From Asterella californica (taxonomy: Eukaryota > Streptophyta > Marchantiopsida > Marchantiales > Aytoniaceae): a stretch of DNA of 64,000 bases. The notes beneath the pieces were generated by a model. That model made no database searches, was not told the origin of the DNA, and saw nothing but the letters and a program-made list of their open reading frames with translations. Each line of letters starts with the position of its first letter. Positions within the stretch are counted from its first letter, which is position 1. Both the position numbers and the translations under genes were made by a program. The DNA lies in assembly GCA_036924285.1 (NCBI GenBank), contig JAYKYS010000007.1, positions 5,642,001 through 5,706,000 of the forward strand. The letters run 5' to 3'. Shown here in pieces: positions 1-10,839 of this stretch.

Positions 1-913
1 CATTCACGCATCACACTCAAGACAAAATAAACAAATATGACAACTTTCTACCTAAATGAATTCTTGGATGAGCATCTCACCTGTGCACAATGATAGGTCA
101 AGTAACAAAGCACCTTTATGCTCACTCCATAATCCTTTGGTTGTCTCAACCCAATCTATAACCCGTCCTGAGCCGCTTTGAAAGTCGTATCAATGCTTCT
201 CTGTGGATACGTTTAGTCGCATCACCTTCAACATGCTTGCAGTCGTGGTGTAACTAAGTCCGGCACATAAAGCGGCATGATACATCTGACCAACAATGCC
301 AAGTGATCCACAATCGAACTCCATCTCTCCTGTAACATAAACCGTCTTGTGTCCATCGTCACAAATAAACTTCAATTGCCAGCACTGAAGATAAGCTGCA
401 ATCACGGGAGGGAGACAATGTAGACTACATCCTTGTCGAGGACAAGTCACACGAAACACCTCGAAGAACTCCAAAATATTCTCTTGATCTCATAGACCAT
501 ACTCAACAGGGGGTGTAAGATGGGTGCATCCTCCACATCTACAAGAGGCTCATCCTCCAACCTATCCACCGGTGTCTAAGTGGATTCATGATCGATCTGA
601 CTATCAAGGACCGTGCCTTGACTATCCTCAGCTATAACATCTTGAATATCTTCACTAGGGACGTTCTGACCGGTATTGCGCTCAGCACGTGTCCTCTATA
701 GATCCTCTATACGACCGGCTGTGTCGTCCAACAGCCATCTCAAACACGCAGCATGTGTAGCACAAGGTCCTAACGGATGACGCAAATCATTATAAGAGTC
801 TAAGTGATCCTCGGAGATCCTTATAACCTTTACAGTATCAGACCATCTCTTGTCATGGTAATTTATTCGATCAGAAGCAAACTGCCCCCACCGTCTCTCA
901 GCCATGAGATCCA
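1..913 (-). pseudogene. Decayed transposase-like coding sequence with zinc-ribbon-like Cys pattern
   Basis: Two open stretches read on the minus strand (about 913-696 and 474-190), with an in-frame TAG at 696-698 and further breaks between them. The upstream stretch begins after a good splice acceptor (TTTTTTACAG, AG at 915-914), so this was once an intron-containing gene. The downstream stretch has a CPRQGC pair followed about 30 residues later by a C-x3-GH segment. That arrangement resembles the N-terminal zinc-binding part of some plant and animal transposase-derived proteins. I do not recognise a specific family. The reading breaks again towards the left edge and continues out of the window. 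It is probably a domesticated or dead transposase fragment, and a fast-evolving host gene cannot be excluded. Confidence 0.35.
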
Positions 914-956
914 CTGTAAAAAATATAATTTCAATAATCAATCCAGCATCTACCAC

Positions 957-2218
957 TCTATTCTATAAACTGTTTGCTCTTTGAAGAATATCAGAAAGCA
1001 ACCACTAGTAATCTTTTCTATTATATTTCTAAGTAAACTAAGCACACTACAATATACTACATACAACAAACAGAAATATTTATAATCTCATGCAAAAATA
1101 CTTGAAAAGAGCGTGGCGTGTGATCTTACTCCTTCTCCCCTTCCTAGACAATGGTTCATGACTCCTTCACCTCTGCAATTTCCTCTGTCAGCAAGAAGAA
1201 AATAACTGCAGAACTCAAAAATCCTAGAAGTTAACTATTTGGACTAAAAATCATATTTGTTGCTTTCTCTAAGTGTAAAAAAACCAATGCTAGAAAGTAT
1301 AAGCATGAGAAAGAAACCAAGACAAAAAAAAGACAACTTTGGAGCAAAGAGTAAGATGAACATGGAGAGAGGAGGAAGAGAGAAAGCTCATTTGTGCAGA
1401 TAGCACAATGAGTAGGAAAGAGCGATGGGAAAGAGATTATCTCTCAATCTGCAACTTTGGGCTCCTCTTCGCATGCTTGGACTGGTCCAAGTGTATAATG
1501 GCAACTTCCAGGTATGTCACCGAGGACAGAGTACACTGCGTAGACTGCCATGACAGCTGACTCAGGGGAGTTTTTGGTTATTGGACAACTGCCCAAAAAG
1601 TTACTGCTCTCATTCTTGTGATTGGTCGAGACATTTTAGATTCTTTTGTATTTTATACTGTATTATAATATTCTGATTTTGACAAATACATAGTACGTTC
1701 AAAAAGCTTTGTATCGTGTCCATGTATGCCCTCTCTCGTTTCCGGACGGTAATAGAATTCCAAGGCGCATTTTCTTTGGGTAATCTAGAATCGTAAAATT
1801 CTTAATCGCATTTATTGAAAGTGACGTCTCTGGGTAACCCAGAGGCTTTGTATGAGGAGCGTGGGTTTAAGCTAGAGGATAAATGCTCTTTGTGATTGTC
1901 TCTAGGTCTAGACGACAGATTAGTGATGTCTCAAAATGCACGTGTTTCTTTTCTTTGGAAAATGCTATTCGATCCATTTCACCTAATTCTCTTTCTGCTG
2001 TTCTGCATGAAATATCTCTACAATTCTAAATATGCATGCAACATGAACTTCTAGAGAACTTTTTATCACGTTTTGTTATCCGGAAAGAAATAAATGTTAT
2101 ACACAAAATCTATAATAAGTATTTTAAAAATAAAAATAAAATAAAATAATAAATGTTAATTGCATCTAGAGTTAAGCGACAGTCTAGACATAACCCATAC
2201 AGAAATCACGACAGATGC
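957..2218. other. Stretch without a supported gene
   Basis: AT-rich DNA between the decayed coding sequence and the left LTR. A short ATG-started reading exists on the minus strand near 1550 (beginning MAVYAVYSVLGDIP) and could be an upstream exon of the broken gene at 1-913, but no splice path could be shown. Nothing else is supportable. Confidence 0.4.
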
Positions 2219-4232
2219 TGTCGTGTCGGATATTGCGTGAAGGATGTCCAGGAAAACGCGAGGTTCCTGGCTGTGGAGATGCTGCGTGCTGAAACATAGA
2301 CAAGACAGAGAAAAACAACCACGAAAATGAACGCTGCGATATATACCAACTCCAAATGTATGTACACTGCCGGTTCTTTCTTCTAAGAGCACAGGACTGA
2401 AAAACAGACCAGAGCGGTCTATAACCTACTTGAAAGCCCTTAAAAACAACCCCTGATTCTCAATCCTGACCCAAAAACACCGAAGCGTAGCTCAAAGCAA
2501 GAGAAACTTCTCTTTGCTAACAAGCAGAGCCACATCAGTATCACGCGATTCCGACCCAAGTCCAAACCACATCCATGTACAAGTTCTTAGCTACCACAAG
2601 CTGTATATAGCCAACCAGAACTCTAACGAACTCAAAAGAGCAAAACCCGTAGCGAAGAAACCGAAAAAGGTCTATCTGTGAATTTCCTCCTTTCGTCAAA
2701 CGGACTTCAGATGTTGATAGGGTCTCTTCCGCTGACTCCGTTAACCTAAGAAACCTTCAGATCCGACTCCCACCAGCCGAGATATCGCCGATTTTCGGTC
2801 GCAGATGACCGAACCTCCAAAAACTCCTCCCTACGGCTTAAATGCGGCCACACCGCACAAACGGATCGTCTAAACTGATATCCGTCTTCCTTGGCAGATA
2901 GATCTAGCTATCACGAACCCAACGAGACTCCAAACAAGTCGTTTGGAGTTCCCCTTGCAAAACCACGCAAGAAATTTGGTCGTAGGTTGCAAAAAACTGA
3001 CGTAAATGGACTCCCTGCGGCTCAAACTCGCTCACCTCACCCAATCCAACAATCCAATCCTCGTATTGTCTTCTCCTATGCGTAGATGAAGACTCCCTGC
3101 TCGCGTAAGCACCAAGAATGAAGAGCTTGGCTCACCGATCGCGAAGAACAACCCAACCTCAGATCGCAGACGAACGAAAATCTGATGTAAGCGCTTCCCT
3201 GCGAGCCAATTTCACTCAGAACACCCAAACCGTCCGATGAAACTTCGTATCGTCTTCAATTTCCTGTACAACTCGTTGTTCTGATCCCGATGGATCTAAG
3301 GACAGCAAGTTTGGACTCCGGGACAGCCCGAACGGTCCAACTCTCCTTCACATGTAACTGAAAACTCCTCAAATCTGCTTCATGTGTCTCAATTTCTCTC
3401 AGTACACATTCCTCGATCCGTCTCTTCACAAACCGTCTTAACCAGTGCGTAGCCTGCACAGATCTGAACCCAACGACGCCTTGCGCGCTTGCATTGGACC
3501 TCCAAATCTCCCGAACCGTCCATTGACAAATCGTAGACGCAAGGTAGTCCTTAAGCTGCCCCTTTGTCACAGTCTCAGTACGTACGAAGTTCTCTCCAAT
3601 AATGAGGAAGCTGACCCCTTGCGTCTTTAATATAACGCCTGGAGCCGCTAATACCCAGTCAGCAAATAAATTAGGGTCTAGCTTGATTTTTCCTTTGTTC
3701 GAGTCGCATAACTTCTTCACCATACGTCCAAACGAAGTAAACAAGATGTCCATGGAAAGCTGACAACAAGCTCTACCCATCTATGTGATGAAAGTGAAGC
3801 TCTGAAGTTGCGCCTAAAGCCCGTAAGCTGGGGCTTAGCTTGATTTCTCCATCTTTCGAGTCTTGTAACTACTCCGCTATGCGTCCAAACGAAGTAGACG
3901 AAGTGCCTATGGAAAACTGACAAGGAGCTCTGTCCACTGATGCAATAAAAGCGAAGATCCGAAGTTGTGCCAAAAGCCCGTAAGCTGGGGCCTAGCTTGT
4001 TTTCTCCATCTTTCGAGTCCTGTAACTTCTCCAACTAGGCGTCCAAACGAAGTTGACAAAGTGCCTATGGAGTGCTGACAAGGAGCTCAATCCATTGATG
4101 CGATGAAAGTGGAGATCCGAATTGACGCCAAAAGCCCGTAAGCTGGAGCCTAGCTTGTCTTCTCATGAGTGTCTTTGGAGCGACAAGCATTGAAGCTTGA
4201 ATTTCTGGTAGGAGACGGTCCACGACACGACA
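2219..4232 (-). repeat. 3' LTR of the gag-only element
   Basis: Starts in element sense with TGTCGTGTCGTGG (complement of plus bases ending at 4232) and ends CCGACACGACA at 2219, so it has TG...CA termini inside a short TGTCG/CGACA inverted repeat. It is collinear with 6725-8746 and differs by scattered substitutions. Between about 3625 and 4200 it contains roughly three head-to-tail subrepeats with a period of about 154-157 bp. It carries a 174-codon sense ORF. Confidence 0.9.
3256..3780 (-). CDS. ORF inside the 3' LTR, unknown product
   Basis: An uninterrupted 174-codon reading in the sense orientation of the LTR, starting MGRACCQLSMDILFTSFGRM and ending TTSCTGN. Its first ~35 residues come from the last copy of the LTR subrepeat. 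The rest is unique, basic and Trp/Arg-rich (…VGFRSVQATHWLRRF…). No known domain is recognised and no membrane segment is obvious. The same frame is open in the partner LTR (7772-8296) and partly in more diverged LTRs (46054-46512, 43970-44347, 57844-58128). It could be a real LTR-encoded protein or simply a long stop-free stretch in a repeat. The evidence favours neither strongly. Confidence 0.35.
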   Translation of the reverse strand: MGRACCQLSMDILFTSFGRMVKKLCDSNKGKIKLDPNLFADWVLAAPGVILKTQGVSFLIIGENFVRTETVTKGQLKDYLASTICQWTVREIWRSNASAQGVVGFRSVQATHWLRRFVKRRIEECVLREIETHEADLRSFQLHVKESWTVRAVPESKLAVLRSIGIRTTSCTGN

Positions 4233-4885
4233 TCCACTCACTCCAAACCTGTGCATCGTCCGGTATGCACCAGAGATACCAACCAAGGAGTGGATCGGCA
4301 CGCACACTCGTTCTCATCTTGTCATCCTTCCTCCCATCTCAGTCAACCTCATCCTCAAGTCCGCAACTTGATCGTCATCTTGAAGTTGCTACCCTGTCAT
4401 GATCTCCGTCAGATCCATGCTCATCGACTTTCTCCTCGAACCTTCCATCCAATCACCCCCTCTAAATCTACACATCTTCAATATGCGAAGACATAGAAAG
4501 AATAACCCATCATACCATAGAAATGTCTTCCATCCGCCCTGTAGAACCTCACCGTCGAGGTTTGTGACCCAAGTGTCGTAGTAGACATCATCCGTCAACG
4601 CAATCATCACCATATACCTGACTCGAATCCTCAACCTCAAGTCGGTACATGTCATCGTACCTAATCGTCTCTTCTCTTTTGTTTTTCTGAAAAAAAAATG
4701 AACCACACTGCTGCAACAAAAATCCTCAACCCCAAATCATGATCTCGCTGTACAATGATATCCTCCTCAACCATCATCCTCCTTGATCTCTTCTTCTAAA
4801 AACCCTTACAAACCTCTCAAGCATCATTCTCTCGACTCAAATCATCTTCAGCAATGACTTCTCCCCTGTAAGCCATCCTTATCCA
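4233..4885 (-). other. 3' internal region of the gag-only element, no pol
   Basis: Lies between the gag relic and the 3' LTR. A purine tract (element sense TTTGGAGTGAGTGGA) abuts the LTR start at 4232 and acts as the plus-strand primer site in this class of element. The sequence just inside it resembles the stretch between integrase and the purine tract in the autonomous copies (for example the GCATACC...GATGCACAGG block), so the element is probably a deletion derivative that lost protease through integrase. Confidence 0.6.
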
Positions 4886-6551
4886 TCATCTTATACTCGT
4901 AGCCTCAAGAGCGTGTGTCCACTCTCTTTCACCCTCAGCATGTCCGTCCTTGATGATGTCAATGATGACGTCATGGACTCCCCTTGAAGTTGCACACAAG
5001 ATCTCCCGTGAAATGAACCCAACCTTTGCATCTCGAATGTCTTTCTCCCATCCTCCTCTCACATCCATCGTCATCATCCCAATATCTGATTGTTGTTTGC
5101 ATGCAAGTAGATCAACCACATCCATCATTGTACCAATATCTGGTTGTTGTATGTCTGCAACCAGATCGACCATGTCCATTGTCTATGTCTCAACCATCTC
5201 TTTCGGTTGTGCAGGATCGTCCTCCATTGCTTGTATAAGAAGAATAGTTTCCTGTTGAATCTTATCCTCCCCAGCTTACTTTCCTGAAGAAGTCTCTTCT
5301 TGTCCCTTCTTCTCGCTCTGCATCGTGGATGTAGTATCCAACTTGAGGTCGCTTGGATCCACGTGCTCATCCAAATCATCCGTATGGAGATCATGTTCAA
5401 TCTCCTCCACCCTAGCACCATAACTTGTAGCTTCGATAGCTACAACTGCACGTGCCGCAAAGTAATCATCCACAAACTTCTTCATCCCTCCTTTACCAAC
5501 GTTGGCTTGAAGGAGAGTACCTGTACTTGTGAATGCAACCTTTCCATCCTCCCAAGAAATAATCTCACGTTGCAAAGACTCTGCAAAATCGATGCGATCG
5601 TCCTGTTGATGGTCAGTACCATCACACCATACGCACTGATGTACCCAAGCTGATTTGGGTACAAGTACCGTCTTGATCAACGATCTCTTATCCTCCAACC
5701 TAGTAACCTTAGCTTGTAGATCTTGCATCTTGTGCCATAGGTCTTCGATGGTTGGATCCTTCTCTTCTACAACCACAATTGGAAGTTGAACCTCAGATAC
5801 TATCCGAACTGTGTGGTAGTCAGCGATACAATGTCAACCTTGTAACCCTTTCCTTTGTCTGTCTCCGGACAAGAAGCTCAACAGCTTCATGCACAACCTC
5901 CCAATTTTGTATCAACTCTTCTTCTTCATCCCCATCCTCCAGAAGTAGCTCCAGTTGTTCCTGCCATGGTTCATCTGCAGCTTGAAGAAATAACTCCGTC
6001 TTGTAGGTCTCCAAGGTTAGCTTCTCCACCCGAGATAGTTGAGAGAATTGTCAATTCTCCTCTAACAGCTCTGTAGGCTGTAAACCTTTGTTGTGTCGGT
6101 TGGCCCATTCCAAAAATGATTTCTTGGTTACTCGATCTGAGTTTCCCAAGAAATATTCCTCCATCAGCGCATGTGAAAATGTATCCCAGTTCCTCCCAAA
6201 ACGCTTTGTTAGACCCTTCACATGCTCCCTTATCTCAGGCACCGCTTATCCCGTGAGTTCGAATGTCTCGATCATCTCCTTCTCCGATACCTGATCCAAA
6301 TCCATCTCAGTCTTATAACATCTCAAGTACTTTGAGATGTCTTCCCCATCAAATAGATCGAGCTTGTCGATCATCGTTCGAAGCACCTTCGTCCTCAAAG
6401 CCTCCTTTTGTTGGTTCCCTTGCTCTTGTCGCATAAACAAAGTGAAGGCTTGAAACAATCGTGCATCCAACTGCATCCTTGGTGCATCCAACTGCATCCT
6501 TGGTATACTCTCTGATCCGTCCATCTCGTCCATAGTCATGGCTCGTCCCAT
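4886..6551 (-). pseudogene. gag relic of non-autonomous LTR retrotransposon
   Basis: Reads on the minus strand from an ATG at 6551 (MGRAMTMDEMDGSES). Segments align with the gag of the copy at 53.2-56.4 kb: a Q-rich N-terminus, the core motif DGEDISKYLRCYKTEMDLDQ, a TELFLQAAD...LELLLED helix-rich part, and a nucleocapsid-like C-VWC-DGTDH segment near 5600. There are stop codons at about 6246 and 6051 and a frame change before the zinc-knuckle part. The knuckle has lost its last Cys (CX2CX4H kept, then no C). Gag forms the particle that packages element RNA. This copy can no longer encode an intact Gag. Confidence 0.8.
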
Positions 6552-6700
6552 CCTCCCATCCTCCCATGATCCCAAGCATCTACAAATCCATCATCCCAGG
6601 TCCACAGCATCCTCCCGAACAACCAAATCCATCTTCATCCTCGTTCATGATTGTTGATCTCTTCTGCCCAGTTCTAACACACAAATATCTCCATCCCGGA

Positions 6701-6720
6701 CTTTCACGTCGAGTTCACCA
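6701..6720 (-). promoter_or_regulatory. Putative primer-binding site of the gag-only element
   Basis: Element-sense TGGTGAACTCGACGTGAAAG lies 4 bases after the 5' LTR end (6725). The same 18-20 bases follow the LTR end at 56491-56509 and occur at 28722-28741, so the site is under family-level conservation. It is not the usual initiator-Met site (TGGTATCAGAGC) and I could not assign the tRNA. Confidence 0.6.
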
Positions 6721-6724
6721 CCCA

Positions 6725-8746
6725 TGTCGTATCGGATATTGCGTGAAGGATGTCTAGGAAAATGCGAGGTTCCTGGCTGTGAAGATGCTGCGTGCTGAAA
6801 CAGAGACAAGATAGAGAAAAACAACCACGAAAATGAACGCTGCGATATATACCAACTCCAAATGTATGTACACTGCCGGTTCTTTCTCCTAAGAGCACAG
6901 GACTGAAAAACAGACCAGAGCGGTCTGTAACCTGCTTCAAAGCCCTTAAAAACAACCCCTGATTCTCAACCCTGACCCAAAAACACCGAAGCGTAGCTCA
7001 AAGTAAGAGAAACTTCTCTTTGCTAACAAGCAGAGCCACAGCAGTATCACGCGATTCCGACCCAAGTCCAAACCACATCCATGTACAAATTCTTAGCTAA
7101 AGCTAGCTACCACAAGCTGTATATAGCCAACCAGAACTCTAACGTACTCAAAAGAGCAAAACCCGTAGCGAAGAAATCGAAAAAGACCTATCTGTGAACT
7201 TCCTCCTTTCGCCAAACGGACTTCAGATGTCGATAGGGTCTCTTCCGCTGACTCCGTTAACCCAAGAAACCTTCAGATCCGACTCTCAACAGCCGAGATA
7301 TCGCCAATTTTCGGTCGCAGGTGACCAAACCTCCAAAAACTCCTCCCTGCGGTTTAAATGCGCACACACCGCACAAACGGATCGTCTAAACTGATATCCG
7401 TCTTCCCTGGCAGATAGATCTAGCTATCACGAACCCAGCGAGACTCCAAACACGTCGTTTGGAGTTCCCCTTGCAAAACCACGCAAGAAATTTGGTCATA
7501 GGTTACAAAAAACTGACGTAAATGGACTCCCTGCGGCTCAAACTCGCTCACCTCACCCAATCCAACAATCCAATCCTCGTATTGTCTTCTCCTATGCATA
7601 GATGAAGACTCCCTGGTCGCGTAGGCGCCAAGAACGAAAAGCTTGGCTCACCGATCGCGAAGAACAACCCAACCTCAGATCGCAAACGAACAAAAATTTG
7701 ATGTAAGCGCTTCCCTGCGAGCCAATTTCACTCAGAACTCCCAAACCGTCCGATGAAACTTCGTATCGTCTTCAATTTCCTGTACAACTCGTTGTTCTGA
7801 TCCCGATGGATCTAAGGACAGCAAGTTTGGACTCCGGGACAGCCCGAACGGTCCAACTCTCCTTCACATGTAACTGAAAACTCCTCAAATCTGCTTCATG
7901 TGTCTCAATTTCTCTCAGTACGCATTCCTCTATCCGCCTCTTCACAAACCGTCTTAACCACTGCGTAGCCTGCACAGATCTGAACCCAACGACGCCTTGC
8001 GCGCTTGCATTAGACCTCCAAATCTCCCGAACCGTCCGTTGACATGTCGTAGGCGCAAGGTAGTCCTTAAGCTGCCCCCTTGTCACAGTCTCAGTACGTA
8101 CGAAGTTCTCTCCAATAATGAGGAAGCTGACCCCTTGCGTCTTTAATATAACGCCTGGAGCCGCTAATACCCAATCAGCAAATAAATTAGGGCCTAGCTT
8201 GATTTTTCCTTTTTTTGAGTCGCATAACTTCTTCACCATACGTCCAAACGAAGTAAACAAGATGTCCATGGAAAGCTGACAACAAGCTCTATCCATCTAT
8301 GTGATGAAAGTGAAGATCTGAAGTTGCGCCAAAAGCCCGTAAGCTGAGGTCTAGCTTGTTTTCTTCATCTTTCGAGTTCTGTAACTACTCCACTAGGCGT
8401 CCAAACGAAGTAGACGAAGTGCCTATGGAAAGCTGACAAGGAGCTCTGTCCACTGATGCAATAAAAGCAAAGATCCGAAGTTGCGCCAAAAGCCCGTAAG
8501 CTGGGGCTTAGCTTGTTTTCTCCATCTTTCGAGTCCTGTAACTTCTCCACTAGGCGTCCAAATGAAGTAGACGAAGTGTCTATGGAGTCCTGACAAGGAG
8601 CTCAATCCATTGATGCGATGAAAGTGGAGATCCGAAATGACGCCAAAAGCTCGTAAGCTGGAGCCTAGCTTGTCTTTTCATGAGTGTCTTTGGAGCGACA
8701 AGCATTGAAGCTTGAATTTCAGGTAGGAGCCGGTCCACGACACGAC
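6725..8746 (-). repeat. 5' LTR of the gag-only element
   Basis: Collinear with 2219-4232. It ends in element sense at GATACGACA (plus strand 6725). The outer terminus stops one base short of the canonical TG and runs into a foldback (8724-8755). Internal subrepeats of about 154 bp lie at roughly 8290-8690. A hairpin close to the LTR 3' end (6744-6775) is described separately. Confidence 0.9.
7772..8296 (-). CDS. ORF inside the 5' LTR, unknown product
   Basis: The partner of 3256-3780 and also 174 codons, starting MDRACCQLSMDILFTSF and ending TTSCTGN. It differs by only a handful of residues, with no frameshift or stop. The two LTRs were identical at insertion, so this pair alone says little about selection. 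The comparison that matters is with the LTRs at 43-46 kb and 57-58 kb. Confidence 0.35.
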   Translation of the reverse strand: MDRACCQLSMDILFTSFGRMVKKLCDSKKGKIKLGPNLFADWVLAAPGVILKTQGVSFLIIGENFVRTETVTRGQLKDYLAPTTCQRTVREIWRSNASAQGVVGFRSVQATQWLRRFVKRRIEECVLREIETHEADLRSFQLHVKESWTVRAVPESKLAVLRSIGIRTTSCTGN

Positions 8747-8792
8747 CGGCTCCTATTTTTGCTAGCCAAGCGAGAGGCTAGCTAGCAAAAAT
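8724..8792. repeat. Two adjacent hairpins at the LTR outer end
   Basis: First: 12 bp perfect stem TAGGAGCCGGTC / GACCGGCTCCTA (8724-8735 with 8744-8755), loop 8. Its left arm is LTR sequence and its right arm replaces the expected LTR end and flank. Second: 12 bp perfect stem ATTTTTGCTAGC / GCTAGCAAAAAT (8755-8766 with 8781-8792), loop 14. Confidence 0.85.
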
Positions 8793-10839
8793 CAGTTAAG
8801 CATGTAATTATTTATTATTTAATAAGAAAAATTAAATAATATTAATGGATTTAAATAATATATTGATATATTTACCTCTTTCATCAAAAACTTGAAAAGA
8901 TGAATCAGCATCCCCATCACGTAACGCCCAAGTTCAAGACGTTCGGAAAAACATGGTTGGGTGGCACCTTTCTAGCTGAAGGTTTAAAAAATATGCTAGC
9001 GATGCTGCACCAGTTTTGCGTCCTTCTACTCACCTTTCTTCTCGGTAACGTTGGCGGATGTGCATCATTAGGTTCGCTTAGGTGCGTAGCGAGGCCGCTT
9101 TTTGTGCTGCTGGCTTGTCTTTCTATGCCATTTCAGTTTAGCGTAGCGACCCCGTTTCTCTTCGCTCCTCGCTTGCATTTTTGTCCTCGCTGCTCGTTTT
9201 GCATAGCGACCTTGCTTCTCATCGCTGCTCGCCTTCTCGCTATCGTTTTTACCAAGAGGTGAGACGGGTCGTGTTTGATGTTTCTTCGAGTGTCAGGAAG
9301 TGAGACCGGTTGTCATCGATGTTGCTTCGGCTGTCAACAGAAGCGAGACGGGACGCGCACGTTAGATATTCTTTGTATTTTTTCCAGCTGCGTGGATTTC
9401 GCGACCGATTTCACGCTGCTGCTAGCGGAGACCTATTTCTTCGCATGTACTTCACGACAGAAATATGGAATTGAAGGCCTTTGCTGCATGTTCTTTTTTT
9501 GTTCGATTAGGTTTAGGTTGCCGGTCTTCTGTCTTGCCACGTCGATGATTGGCGTCGGGATGGCTGCTCTCGTTGCCGATGCTGCGTCATTTTTTCTCAC
9601 AGATGGGACCGAGAGCAGTAGCAGATTTCATCTCATTCGTGAGCCACCACTTCTTGCAGGAAAGAGGTGGTGGCTGACGATGTGGGACCGTGCTAGTTGT
9701 TTTCTTGCATGCTTTTCTCATTTTGACGTCGCTGATGCCTTTCTTGCCATGTTTTCTCTTCGTCGACGAGACATGTTTGCATTTTTTCTCGCTGCTGCTG
9801 CTGCTGCATCAGTTTGCTTTGCTCATTTCACGTCGCTGATGTCTTTCTTGTCGTGTTTTCTTGTCGTCGAGAGGAGATGCCGCTGGTGCGTGAGTTTTCT
9901 GCGGCAGACGATTTCACACATGGGACCAGTGGTGGTGATGCTGAACGGCCGTCGGGAGGAGCACACTCGGATGCAGCTACTGAAGGTCCAAATTCGACTG
10001 CAAGTACAGTCCTCTACGCATAAGCCATCCTCATGGCTTATGCTTCAGCGACGTCTGTCGAAGTTTCTTGACGTCTCTCTGTGCGTACTTTCATTTACAT
10101 CTTTCACGGCGTATCATCGAGGTACACATTAATACGTTTTTCTTCTTGCTTCGAATGTTTGCAATGGCTACCAATTCTGACCTCGCTGAGATAGATGATG
10201 AGAAGTCCGACTACCTTGACGTATCACTTCTCTCTACTCTCTCTAGCCCTCTAGTTGTACCCTGCAGCCCTGTGCTTGTGCCATGCAGCCCTCTCATATC
10301 ATCATCTCCATTCGTCCAGTCCTCTCCCAGTCTCCTGCTCCCAGCTTCCTCCAACCTTCTACAGGCAATAGAGCCATTTTGTCCGCACGATTGTCAACTG
10401 TCACGATTTCACCTCCTTATCTCGTCTTACCTTCTGCATTGCTTTCTTTCTCCGAAACTGATTTGTATATAAGTAGAAGTTATATTTATATCGACTTCCG
10501 CTTTTGCTTAAAACCTCCAGATTTTCTCCTCCCTGGCTTGGATTACGTGAAATCGGTTATGCTTTCTCAGAACGCAGCCAATGCTATCAGTGCGTAAAAA
10601 GCCCTCACTTGTATATAGACTCGAACGAGTTGTGGCTCGTCCTCAAGGACAGTCGATCCCTTATCTTTTCTTATCTCAAATATTAACATAACAACGCTCA
10701 GCTTATATAAGCCGGTGGTATCCTCTGTATACAGACTGAAGACGTTCAAGTGCGTCTGCACAGCGTTCAATACACGACTTTATAGAATTTTCTGCAAGCA
10801 TCGACCGTTTTCATCCGATGCAGATGCGACAAGCTGCTC
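8793..10839. other. Repeat-rich stretch, no supported gene
   Basis: Holds a Cys/Phe-rich plus-strand reading at 9275-10132 that is explained by imperfect tandem duplications (for example around 9710-9760 and 9815-9870, both containing a TTTTCTCATTT/GACGTCGCTGATG-like unit). More hydrophilic short readings at 9880-10023 and 10168-10380 could be upstream parts of the Rep relic that follows. None has convincing coding features. Confidence 0.4.

Larger units (their letters stand above)
2219..8746 (-). mobile_element. Gag-only non-autonomous LTR retrotransposon
   Basis: The element is read on the minus strand. Two near-identical ~2.02 kb LTRs (6725-8746 as the 5' LTR, 2219-4232 as the 3' LTR) flank about 2.5 kb of internal DNA. 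A primer-binding-site-like sequence lies at 6701-6720 and a purine tract just inside 4233-4250. The internal part holds only a gag relic. No protease, reverse transcriptase or integrase reading could be found, so the copy depended on enzymes supplied in trans, presumably by the relative at 45.6-60.7 kb. This architecture matches the class known in plants as terminal-repeat retrotransposons with a GAG domain. The flanks (gatgc at left, cggct at right) are not a target-site duplication; the right end carries a foldback instead. Confidence 0.85.

Noticed and set aside
9275..10132. 285-codon plus-strand reading
   Set aside because: Cys/Phe/Leu-rich, spans imperfect tandem duplications, has no recognisable domain, and better-looking hydrophilic readings overlap it in another frame.
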